Counted from the stretch's first letter, positions 1 through 5,187 are shown. The stretch: 5,321 bases of DNA from an uncultured Elusimicrobia bacterium (GCA_945483375.1 CALYRQ010000079.1:1-5321); one strand, 5' to 3'. Numbers and translations: made by a program. The notes: a model not told the origin generated them from the letters alone.

Positions 1-3000
1 CTTCCACCAAGTGGATCAGTTTCATCATGTACATGTAACCGATCGTCACTTTTTCTTCGAAAGGCTCGCCGGTTCTGCCGTCGTACAGTGTAATGCGGCA
101 GTAATCGTCCGGCAGGTATTTGGCGGCGTATTCTTCGCGCGCTTTGCCGGTAAGACCTTTATCGTCCAAAATTTTCTCTTTGGCTAAACGCACCTGTTCC
201 AGCACTTCCGCTTCGCTCGGCCCGTCAAAAACAGGCGTCGCGGCGTTGTAGTGCAGGTAGTGCGCGGCCCAGCCGAGCATCGTCTCGAGCAGCTGGCCGA
301 TGTTCATACGGGAAGGAATACCCAAGGGAGACAACACGATGTCAAGCGGCGTACCGTCCGGAAGGAACGGCATATCTTCTTCCGGCAGAATGCGCGCCAC
401 CACACCTTTGTTACCGTGGCGGCCGGACATTTTGTCACCCACGTGCAGTTTGCGTTTGGAAGCGATGTACACTTTAACGGATTTGTTCACCGTAACGGCG
501 AGTTCGTCGCCCTGTTTGGAGAACTCAATTTCGCGTTCGTAGTGTTCCACGGCTTTCTTTTCCATTAACTTATACAAATCGTTAATGCGTTTTTCTTCCG
601 CCTTGAGTGCAGCGTCCTTTTTGATGGTTTCTTTGGCGTTGGCCAAAGCACGTTTTCTTTGTTCTTTCAAAAGATCCATCGTGGAATTCTTTTCGTCTTC
701 CAACGCTTTGAGCCGGGCCTTTTCTTCGGCTTTGGTCAGTTTTTCTTTGCGTACGAATACGCGGGTGCCCAAGATTTTGCCGCTAGTGCCGGGCGGTACG
801 CGCAAGGAGGCGTCCACCACGTCGTCGGCTTTTTTACCGAAGATTACTTTTAAAAGTCTTTCTTCCGGGGTCAGCTGCTGTTCGCCTTTAGGCGTTACTT
901 TACCGACCAAGATGTCGCCGGGTTCCACCACTGTGGCGGGAAGAACGATACCGTCGTTGTCCAGATGGGACAAGGCTTCCGCGCCGATGTTCGGGATATC
1001 GCGCGTAATTTCTTCCGCGCCGAGTTTGGTGTTGCGGGCGTCCACCGTAAATTCGTGCAAGTGGATAGAAGTAAACACATCGTCTTTGACGAGGCGGGAA
1101 GATACCAAAATAGCGTCTTCGTAGTTATACCCTTCCCAACACATAAAGCCGACCAGCATGTTGCGGCCCAAGGCCAGGTAGCCATTATCCATAGACGGAC
1201 CGTCGGCAATCACTTGGCGGGCTTTGACGTTATCACCCGTCTTTACAATCGGGTGCTGGTTGATGCACGTATCGGAGTTGGAGCGTTTGTATTTAAGCAA
1301 ATCATAAACGTCCGTGGAGCCGTCTTTCGCTTCCACAATGATTTTGCTCGCGTCGGCGAACTGGACGCGCCCGTCGCGCTTGGCAACCATGGCGGTACCG
1401 GAGTCGCGGGCGACTTCGTGTTCAATACCGGTACCCACGTAAGGAGCTTCCGGCATGAGGAGCGGCACGCCCTGGCGCTGCATGTTACAACCCATCAAGG
1501 CACGGTTCGCGTCGTCGTGTTCCAAGAACGGAATCAAAGCGGCGGAAACGCTGATAACCTGCAACGGAGAAACGTCCATATAGTCGACGTTTTTCGGGGC
1601 GACCATCGGATAATCGGAGCGGACGCGGCAGGCTACCAGGTCGGTATCCAGTTTGCCGTCTTTGGTGGTAGGCGTGTTGGCCTGGGCCACCAGTTTATCG
1701 TCTTCCGCATCGGCGGTCAATTCTTCAATTTTATCGGTTACTTTGCCGTTTACCACTTTGCGGTACGGCGTTTCAATCAAACCGTATTTGTTTACTTTGG
1801 AGTAGCACGCCAAAGAGGTGATCAAACCGATGTTCGGACCTTCCGGGGTTTCAATCGGGCACACGCGGCCGTAGTGCGTATAGTGTACGTCGCGCACTTC
1901 GAAGCCGGCGCGTTTTCTGTTTAAACCGCCGGGACCCAAAGCGGACAGACGGCGTTTGTGCGTCAGTTCGCCCAGGGGGTTAATCTGGTCCATGAATTGG
2001 GAAAGCTGGGAAGTACCGAAGAACTTGCGGACAATCGCCTGTACGGGCTGCGCGTTTACGAGCGCGCGGGGCGTAAAGGAGGTCAGTTCGCGGTTCATGC
2101 GGTCGCGCGCGGTTTTCGCCATTTGGGAAAGCCCCACGCGAATTTGGTTTTCCAACAGTTCGCCGATACCGCGCACGCGGCGGTTGCCCAAGTGGTCGAT
2201 ATCGTCCACTTTAAAGGTAAAACCGTCGCCGTACATTTTCTGCGCGTCTTCGCCGGCGTTCAAAGCCAACAGATATTTCACCGTAACGATGACGTCTTCC
2301 GGCGCCAAGGTGCGGCGGGTTTCCGCCGGGGTAGTGAATTTTTTAAATTTGAACTTGCTGATCAAATCAAACATGTTTGCAAATTTTTTGTTGATTTTAT
2401 AGCGGCCGACAAAGCTCAAATCGTATCTGCGAATGTTGTCAAAAACCAGGTTGTCAAGGAAGGTTTCGGCCTGTTCTTTTACGACGAAATCCTGCCCTCT
2501 CATTTTCTTATAAATTTCGGCTTGCGCTTCGGCCGCAGTGCGGATGGAATCTTTGCGGTGTTCCAAGGTGGCCAAAATACCGGGGTCGTCCTGGCGCGGT
2601 TTGCCGGAAATTACTTTAATGGTTTTAACATTCTTTTCAACGAGCGTTTTAAAGAGTTTGTCGTCAATCGGCAGGGCGGCTTTATCGTCCAGGTTCCACA
2701 GCACTTCGCCGGTGGCCGGATCGTAAATGTCGTCCGCGGCGTAGCGGCCGATGACGGAATCAATGTTGGAAGGTTTCACTTCAATATCTTCGCATTTGTA
2801 GAACGTTTGGATAATCTGTGCGTTGGTTTCCAAACCGCAGGCGCGAAGGAACGTGGAGGCCAGCACTTTTTTCTTACGGTCAATGCGGACCCACAAAGCG
2901 TTCATGAGGTCAAACGAAAATTCAATCCACGCGCCGCGGTAAGGAATAATGCGGGCGACGTAGAGGCGTTTACCGAAAGTAGACTGTTTTTTCTCTTCGT

Positions 3001-3463
3001 CTTCTTCAAAAATGATGCCCGGAGAGCGGTGCATCTGGCTGACGACCACGCGTTCCGCGCCGTTGAAAACGAAGCAGCCGGCGTCGGTCATCAAAGGGAG
3101 ATCGCAGAGCGTAACGTCCTGGTCGGACGCTTCTTTCATTTTGCCGTTTTTCTGTTTTACGTACAGGCGCATCATCGCCTTCAAAGGGGCGGAGTAAGTG
3201 CTGTCGCGCACGGTGGCTTCGGCCGGCGTGGCGTAGCGGGGGGCGCCTAATTCATATTTTAAAAATTCGAGTCTCATGCTCCCGTCGGGGGCTTCAATAG
3301 GGAAAACGTCTTCAAAAGCGGCTTGCAGGCCTTTTAATTCGCGTTTGGCGGGAGGCACGTCGAGCTGCAAAAAGTCCACAAAGGACTGTTTTTGCATATC
3401 GAGCAAATCGGGTAAGGGAAGTTTGGTGGAAATTTTGCCGAAATTTGTTTGTTTTTCAATCAT
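1..3463 (-). CDS. rpoB: RNA polymerase β subunit, 3' end cut by window
   Basis: This gene encodes the β subunit of DNA-directed RNA polymerase, which pairs with β' to form the catalytic centre and binds rifampicin. The frame stays open for 1,154 codons. The N-terminus contains LPLPDLLDMQKQSFVDFL, then the β signatures RIIPYRGAWIEF (W179) and DIDHLGNRRVRGIGELLENQ. The rifampicin region reads SQFMDQINPLGELTHKRRLS (M491 equals E. coli M515), followed by GRVCPIETPEGPNIGL. The active-site segment GDKMSGRHGNKG supplies K1011 and K1019, matching E. coli K1065 and K1073. Residues about 906–978 form a short Lys/Glu/Ala-rich helical stretch. The frame leaves the window at GYMYMMKLIHLVE, about four residues before the position of E. 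coli H1237, so roughly 110–150 residues are missing. The ATG at 3463 is preceded by AGGA (3474–3477) with a 10-nt gap. rpoB lies 150 bp after rplL. Identity is certain; the termination site and any rpoC lie outside. Confidence 0.98.
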   Translation of the reverse strand, partial: MIEKQTNFGKISTKLPLPDLLDMQKQSFVDFLQLDVPPAKRELKGLQAAFEDVFPIEAPDGSMRLEFLKYELGAPRYATPAEATVRDSTYSAPLKAMMRLYVKQKNGKMKEASDQDVTLCDLPLMTDAGCFVFNGAERVVVSQMHRSPGIIFEEDEEKKQSTFGKRLYVARIIPYRGAWIEFSFDLMNALWVRIDRKKKVLASTFLRACGLETNAQIIQTFYKCEDIEVKPSNIDSVIGRYAADDIYDPATGEVLWNLDDKAALPIDDKLFKTLVEKNVKTIKVISGKPRQDDPGILATLEHRKDSIRTAAEAQAEIYKKMRGQDFVVKEQAETFLDNLVFDNIRRYDLSFVGRYKINKKFANMFDLISKFKFKKFTTPAETRRTLAPEDVIVTVKYLLALNAGEDAQKMYGDGFTFKVDDIDHLGNRRVRGIGELLENQIRVGLSQMAKTARDRMNRELTSFTPRALVNAQPVQAIVRKFFGTSQLSQFMDQINPLGELTHKRRLSALGPGGLNRKRAGFEVRDVHYTHYGRVCPIETPEGPNIGLITSLACYSKVNKYGLIETPYRKVVNGKVTDKIEELTADAEDDKLVAQANTPTTKDGKLDTDLVACRVRSDYPMVAPKNVDYMDVSPLQVISVSAALIPFLEHDDANRALMGCNMQRQGVPLLMPEAPYVGTGIEHEVARDSGTAMVAKRDGRVQFADASKIIVEAKDGSTDVYDLLKYKRSNSDTCINQHPIVKTGDNVKARQVIADGPSMDNGYLALGRNMLVGFMCWEGYNYEDAILVSSRLVKDDVFTSIHLHEFTVDARNTKLGAEEITRDIPNIGAEALSHLDNDGIVLPATVVEPGDILVGKVTPKGEQQLTPEERLLKVIFGKKADDVVDASLRVPPGTSGKILGTRVFVRKEKLTKAEEKARLKALEDEKNSTMDLLKEQRKRALANAKETIKKDAALKAEEKRINDLYKLMEKKAVEHYEREIEFSKQGDELAVTVNKSVKVYIASKRKLHVGDKMSGRHGNKGVVARILPEEDMPFLPDGTPLDIVLSPLGIPSRMNIGQLLETMLGWAAHYLHYNAATPVFDGPSEAEVLEQVRLAKEKILDDKGLTGKAREEYAAKYLPDDYCRITLYDGRTGEPFEEKVTIGYMYMMKLIHLVE

Positions 3464-3491
3464 TTCTTATTCTTCCTGCGGTATCAACGGG

Positions 3492-3535
3492 CGGACATTT
3501 TTGCCGCACGCACTCGCGGCCAAAATATCGGTCCG
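3492..3535 (-). promoter_or_regulatory. Imperfect hairpin upstream of rpoB start site
   Basis: In the minus-strand RNA an inner stem GCCGC/GCGGC (3516–3520 with 3503–3507) closes an 8-nt loop. It is extended by a U/A stretch (UUUU with AAAA) and then by an outer CGGAC/GUCCG pairing (3531–3535 with 3492–3496), with a few mismatches. It ends about 15 nt before the rpoB Shine-Dalgarno AGGA. No T-run follows it on the minus strand, so it is not a simple intrinsic terminator. A role in rpoB translation or mRNA processing is inference. Confidence 0.4.
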
Positions 3536-3559
3536 TCGTTGCGCCTTTTTAAGGGCACG

Positions 3560-3596
3560 TAATCCCAATCCCCGGTTTCCCGGGGAATTGGGATTA
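3560..3596 (-). promoter_or_regulatory. Long GAAA-capped hairpin in rplL–rpoB spacer
   Basis: A nearly perfect inverted repeat forms a 16-bp stem in the minus-strand RNA: ten pairs (UAAUCCCAAU with AUUGGGAUUA), one bulged U, six G·C pairs (CCCCGG with CCGGGG) and a GAAA tetraloop of the stable GNRA class. It begins 17 nt after the rplL stop codon. The minus-strand sequence that follows (CGTGCCCTTAAAAAGG) has no T-run, so it does not look like a complete intrinsic terminator. In E. coli the rplL–rpoB spacer holds a partial attenuator and an RNase III cleavage site; this long double-stranded stem sits in the equivalent place. The structure is visible; the function is inferred. Confidence 0.7.
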
Positions 3597-3613
3597 ATAA
3601 TTCATCGGTTGAA

Positions 3614-3997
3614 CTATTTGAGTTCGACGGTGCCACCAGCTTCGGTGATTTTCTTTTTGAGTTCTTCAGCTTCAGCTTTGGCAACGTTTTCTTTCACGGC
3701 TTTGGGGGCGCCTTCGACGAGGTCTTTAGCTTCTTTCAAGCCCAAACCGGTGATTTCGCGAACTACTTTGATGACGCTGATTTTTTTGGCGGCGTCAACA
3801 GCGGTCAACACGACGTTGAATTCGTCTTTTTCTTCAGCGGCAGCGGCGGCCGGGGCGGCAGCGGCGGCAACGGCCACGGCCGGGGCGGCGGCTTTCACGC
3901 CGAATTTTTCTTCAATAGCTTTCACGAGTTCGGAGAGTTCCAGAACGGTGAGTTCAGCAATAGCATTTACTAATTCTTCGTTGGTCAATTTAGCCAT
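3614..3997 (-). CDS. rplL: 50S ribosomal protein L7/L12
   Basis: L12 is the multicopy stalk protein of the 50S subunit; its C-terminal domain recruits and stimulates translational GTPases. The 127-residue product has the family layout. An N-terminal dimerisation domain spans about residues 1–34 ([20 protein letters not shown]). A flexible Ala/Pro/Val hinge covers about 35–56. The C-terminal domain carries the signature [20 protein letters not shown] and ends EAGGTVELK. Length matches the usual 120–130. The ATG at 3997 starts MAKLTNEEL and is preceded by AAGGA (4006–4010) with 8 nt between, a strong site. The same frame is open further upstream to 4063, but that extension has no family similarity. 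The gene ends with TAG. It lies 332 bp after rplJ, an unusually long gap. L12 is needed in several copies per L10, so a strong ribosome site is expected. Confidence 0.98.
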   Translation of the reverse strand: MAKLTNEELVNAIAELTVLELSELVKAIEEKFGVKAAAPAVAVAAAAAPAAAAAEEKDEFNVVLTAVDAAKKISVIKVVREITGLGLKEAKDLVEGAPKAVKENVAKAEAEELKKKITEAGGTVELK

Positions 3998-4023
3998 TTT
4001 ATTTTTCCTTAATTTCTTATAGA

Positions 4024-4085
4024 GTAGCTGCCTTCTGCCTAAACCGCGTTTAGGCCCGTACATTTATCCCGTTAGGGGCTACTAC
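4024..4085 (-). promoter_or_regulatory. Branched RNA structure just upstream of rplL ribosome site
   Basis: In the minus-strand RNA GUAGUAGCC (4085–4077) pairs with GGCAGCUAC (4032–4024), giving eight pairs and one A·A mismatch. This closes a domain that contains a perfect 7-bp hairpin GCCUAAA/UUUAGGC (4055–4049 with 4043–4037) and a CGCGG loop. The 3' strand ends 13 nt before the rplL Shine-Dalgarno AAGGA at 4010–4006, leaving that site unpaired. Position suggests a role in rplL translation or as a 5' end left by processing. No known RNA family was recognised. Confidence 0.45.
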
Positions 4086-4099
4086 CGCTCTTGGCGGGT

Positions 4100-4183
4100 T
4101 TAGATTTTACCCGTTGGAAAACCACCGGCGTATCGAACGTTTATTCCGCCCATACAATTTTGTATTTTGGGGCGGATTTTCAT
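4100..4183 (-). CDS. Candidate 27-residue small ORF in rplJ–rplL spacer
   Basis: A 27-codon frame starts with ATG at 4183 and ends with TAA. Its main support is a strong Shine-Dalgarno AGGAG (4191–4195) 7 nt before the ATG, better than the site before rplJ. The peptide is basic and Gly-rich (starts MKIRPKIQNCMGG, ends FPTGKI) with no recognised domain or membrane segment. Its ATG overlaps, as ATGA, the TGA of a short hydrophobic frame (GTG start at 4239, 19 codons, IFILFATSVVVIT). The hairpin at 4145–4176 lies inside it. It could be a leader peptide acting on rplL, or chance. I do not recognise the product. Confidence 0.25.
   Translation of the reverse strand: MKIRPKIQNCMGGINVRYAGGFPTGKI
4145..4176 (+). 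terminator. Terminator-like hairpin with T-runs on the plus strand
   Basis: On the plus strand TCCGCCC (4145–4151) pairs with GGGCGGA (4170–4176), and inside it ATACA pairs with TGTAT (4052+100 to 4056+100, that is 4152–4156 with 4161–4165), leaving a TTTG bulge. It is followed on the plus strand by TTTTCATTTTTTT (4177–4189), the shape of an intrinsic terminator. On the minus strand the hairpin is followed by AATAAACG, so it would not terminate the rplJ–rplL message. No plus-strand gene precedes it, so if active it would end an antisense transcript crossing rplL. It may instead be only a structure in the minus-strand RNA. Confidence 0.3.
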
Positions 4184-4213
4184 TTTTTTGCTCCTGACGT
4201 AATTACCACTACG

Positions 4214-4330
4214 CTAGTCGCAAACAAAATGAAAATCACGCCTGCAAAAATCCAAAATCACTCCGCTGGCGAGTCCGCCAGCCAAAGCCCGAAAGTTCTC
4301 CAATGCGCCGCAAAACGGCGCGCGCGTCAT
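4214..4330 (-). CDS. Candidate 38-residue small ORF overlapping the rplJ stop
   Basis: The ATG at 4330 overlaps the rplJ stop codon as TAATG, the arrangement typical of translational coupling, with AAGG in the rplJ tail (GAAAAACAAGGCAAATAATG) a few bases upstream. The 38-residue frame reads MTRAPFCGALENFRALAGG at its start and continues LASGVILDF before a polar Cys/Arg tail and a TAG. I recognise no family. Removing one T from the five-T run at 4246–4250 would join it to the hydrophobic frame ending at 4180, giving a 49-residue protein with one likely membrane segment (FAGVIFILFATSVVVIT). So it may be a small membrane protein broken by a frameshift, a slippage product, or chance. The GC-rich hairpins at 4265–4282 and 4305–4321 fall within it, which may explain part of its composition. 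Confidence 0.25.
   Translation of the reverse strand: MTRAPFCGALENFRALAGGLASGVILDFCRRDFHFVCD
4265..4282 (-). promoter_or_regulatory. Perfect 7-bp hairpin with T-rich tail, possible attenuator
   Basis: GCTGGCG and CGCCAGC form a perfect stem around a GACT loop in the minus-strand RNA. About 7 nt later comes the T-rich stretch TTTTGGATTTTT. The tract is interrupted and offset from the stem, so at best it is a weak pause or partial terminator between rplJ and rplL. Confidence 0.3.
4305..4321 (-). promoter_or_regulatory. GC-only hairpin right after rplJ
   Basis: GCGCCG and CGGCGC form a perfect 6-bp stem with a 5-nt loop (TTTTG on the minus strand), starting 8 nt past the rplJ stop. No T-run follows on the minus strand, so it is not an intrinsic terminator. 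It could protect the 3' end of an rplJ fragment after processing; that role is inferred from position. Confidence 0.35.
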
Positions 4331-4854
4331 TATTTGCCTTGTTTTTCTTCCAAAGCTTTGATGACGTAGGCAAAATCCCGTATCGGAGCTTGCAACACTT
4401 GCGCGGACTGGGCAACCGTGCTGTACAGCACGCCGGCCAACTTGGACAGGTTTTCTTCTTTGGTACCGATGGTAGCCAATTGTTTGACCTGGTCTTCGTT
4501 GTACCACACGCCGTCCGAATAGCAAGCGCGAAGCTTCAAAGCCGCAAACTTTTTCTGAAAGTCCACCAGCGTTTTGGCGACGGCGGCGATATCGCCGCCT
4601 ACCGCGATGGCCGTCGGGCCCTGGAAGAGCTTGGAATCAGCCCCTTCCACATTGGCCTGGCGAATGGCGTGTTCCACAATCGCGTTGCGTTCCACACGGA
4701 ATTTAGCACCGGTGGGAACCAACTGTTTGCGGAGCTCGGCCATATCTACGAACTTCAAGCCTTGATAGGCCGTGAAGAACAAGGTGCCGGCAGCGGTAAT
4801 TTCAGAAGCCAAGTCTTGCGACTTTTGCTTTTTTTGGTCTTTTGTCAGGTTCAT
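4330..4854 (-). CDS. rplJ: 50S ribosomal protein L10
   Basis: L10 anchors the L12 dimers of the 50S stalk to 23S rRNA, and in many bacteria the L10–L12 complex also represses its own operon. The product of 174 residues matches the usual 165–175. The N-terminal domain begins MNLTKDQKKQKSQDLASEI and contains the family segments TLFFTAYQGL and GAKFRVERNAIVEHAI, then GPTAIAVGGDIAAVAKTL. From about residue 135 a long hydrophobic helix (LSKLAGVLYSTVAQSAQVL, ending VIKALEEKQGK) is the L12-binding arm. I chose the ATG at 4854 because homologues start near this TKDQK-like segment. Its ribosome site is modest: AGG with 7 nt before the ATG. An ATG at 4962 in the same frame would add 36 residues, but these overlap the leader structures. 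A weak ribosome site fits control through the leader. Confidence 0.97.
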   Translation of the reverse strand: MNLTKDQKKQKSQDLASEITAAGTLFFTAYQGLKFVDMAELRKQLVPTGAKFRVERNAIVEHAIRQANVEGADSKLFQGPTAIAVGGDIAAVAKTLVDFQKKFAALKLRACYSDGVWYNEDQVKQLATIGTKEENLSKLAGVLYSTVAQSAQVLQAPIRDFAYVIKALEEKQGK

Positions 4855-4890
4855 TTTCTTGCCTGTTTTAAAACGAAAACCGCTTTGTTC

Positions 4891-4956
4891 CCTCCGCTTT
4901 TTAAGCAGAGAAAACGACAGCCACAGACCCCCTTTCCCACGTTTTACCGTCGGAGG
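4891..4956 (-). promoter_or_regulatory. Probable L10-type autoregulatory leader of rplJ
   Basis: The minus-strand RNA before rplJ can form a branched structure. CCUC (4956–4953) pairs with GAGG (4894–4891) to close it. Inside, CGACGGU (4952–4946) pairs with GCUGUCG (4921–4915) over seven positions including G·U pairs, around a purine-rich loop containing GUGGGAAAGGGGGUC. A competing hairpin CUCUGCUU/AAGCGGAG (4910–4892, AAA loop) uses the same closing strand, so the two folds exclude each other. It ends 36 nt before the rplJ ATG. In E. coli and Bacillus an L10–L12 complex binds the rplJ leader and represses the operon; position and branching fit that, but I could not match the conserved L10-leader bases by eye. 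Confidence 0.4.
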
Positions 4957-4994
4957 AATCATGGTTCTCGTTAAAAATCGGGTTAAGTACTTCT

Positions 4995-5000
4995 ATTATA
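4995..5000 (-). promoter_or_regulatory. Possible second -10 box for rplJ
   Basis: A perfect TATAAT on the minus strand (ATTATA on the plus strand) lies 141 bp before the rplJ ATG in A/T-rich DNA. At 17-bp spacing the -35 position reads ATAGGC, which is poor, and there is no extended -10 TG. It would start transcription downstream of the hairpin at 5011–5060. It is weaker than the candidate at 5067–5095 and may be chance. Confidence 0.25.
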
Positions 5001-5010
5001 TTTTATCAAT

Positions 5011-5060
5011 AAAAGCCGCCTATTGCAAACCATTTTGCAAACGTTTTATCCGCGGCTTTT
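5011..5060 (-). repeat. Symmetric inverted repeat, possible two-way terminator or leader hairpin
   Basis: AAAAGCCGC (5011–5019) and GCGGCTTTT (5052–5060) are perfect inverted copies. Between them is a 7-bp inner hairpin TTGCAAA/TTTGCAA (5023–5029 with 5034–5040). Either strand gives a GC stem flanked by an A-run and a T-run, the shape of a two-way intrinsic terminator. No gene ends here: both neighbouring genes start and read away. If the promoter at 5067–5095 is used, the repeat lies at the very 5' end of the rplJ message, where it could be an attenuator or a stabilising stem. TTGCAAAC also occurs twice, at 5023–5030 and 5035–5042. Confidence 0.5.
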
Positions 5061-5066
5061 ATGATT

Positions 5067-5095
5067 ATTATAACAAAATGCGCAGGTCAAAACAA
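5067..5095 (-). promoter_or_regulatory. Probable σ70-type promoter of the rplJ–rplL–rpoB unit
   Basis: On the minus strand TTGTTT (5095–5090) stands 17 bp before TATAAT (5072–5067). The -10 box is perfect and preceded by TGT, giving the extended form TGTTATAAT. The start point would be near 5060, leaving a leader of about 200 nt before rplJ. The -35 box matches only in TTG, which the extended -10 can compensate. It is back to back with the promoter of the divergent gene, with an A/T-rich block (about 5101–5124) between that could serve as an upstream element for both. Confidence 0.5.
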
Positions 5096-5128
5096 GCGGA
5101 TTTGTTTATTTTTTCAATAAAAAACGTT

Positions 5129-5157
5129 TTGCTGGATTTCACAAAAAACGATACAAT
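5129..5157 (+). promoter_or_regulatory. Probable σ70-type promoter of the divergent gene
   Basis: TTGCTG (5129–5134) and TACAAT (5152–5157, five of six consensus bases) are separated by exactly 17 bp. The start point would be near 5164, giving a leader of about 25 nt before the ATG at 5188. The upstream DNA is A/T-rich. Confidence 0.5.
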
Positions 5158-5187
5158 ACTTTTACGGCGAAAAAAAAAGGAACTCTT

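Larger units (their letters stand above)
3998..4329 (-). other. Structured 332-bp rplJ–rplL intergenic region
   Basis: This spacer between the L10 and L12 genes is far longer than usual; in E. coli it is well under 100 bp. In the minus-strand RNA it holds a series of separate hairpins. In order these are 4305–4321 (6 bp, GC only, 8 nt after the rplJ stop), 4265–4282 (7 bp GCTGGCG/CGCCAGC, 4-nt loop), 4145–4176 (two-part stem), 4111–4128 (CCGGTGG/CCAACGG with one mismatch, TTTT loop) and 4024–4085 (branched structure before the rplL ribosome site). Two small open frames with plausible starts also lie here. I found no convincing separate promoter for rplL and no similarity to a known protein. 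It could control the higher expression of rplL through processing or protection of the mRNA, but that is inference. Confidence 0.6.

Noticed and set aside
965..1924. Plus-strand open frame of 319 codons antisense to rpoB
   Set aside because: Same reason: a composition shadow of the conserved rpoB frame with no motif of its own.
1958..3250. Long plus-strand open frame of 430 codons antisense to rpoB
   Set aside because: It mirrors the codon pattern of rpoB, has no plausible ribosome site or family signature and is rich in Phe/Val/His/Arg as expected of an antisense shadow.
3560..3596. Calling the rplL–rpoB hairpin an intrinsic terminator
   Set aside because: No T-run follows it on the minus strand, and full termination would cut off the essential rpoB gene.
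3998..4063. N-terminal extension of rplL from an ATG at 4063
   Set aside because: The ATG at 3997 has a strong AAGGA at 8 nt and gives the standard MAKLTNEEL start; the extension covers the RNA structure before rplL.
4020..4100. A tRNA or tRNA-like gene in the branched structure before rplL
   Set aside because: No acceptor stem, T-loop GTTCRA or anticodon arm of the right size could be assembled.
4091..4369. Plus-strand 92-codon frame across the rplJ–rplL spacer
   Set aside because: It runs into the rplJ 3' end antisense, has no Shine-Dalgarno and passes through the terminator-like hairpin at 4145–4189.
4855..4962. N-terminal extension of rplJ from the upstream ATG at 4962
   Set aside because: It would add 36 basic residues not found in L10 proteins, lacks a good ribosome site and overlaps the leader structures; the start at 4854 gives the normal length.
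4303..4974. Plus-strand open frame of 223 codons antisense to rplJ
   Set aside because: It covers the well-supported rplJ gene on the other strand and shows no recognisable domain.
5023..5042. Direct repeat TTGCAAAC twice, as a repressor site pair
   Set aside because: The two copies are explained by the inner 7-bp hairpin of the larger inverted repeat, and TTGCAA is itself palindromic; there is no independent support for an operator.
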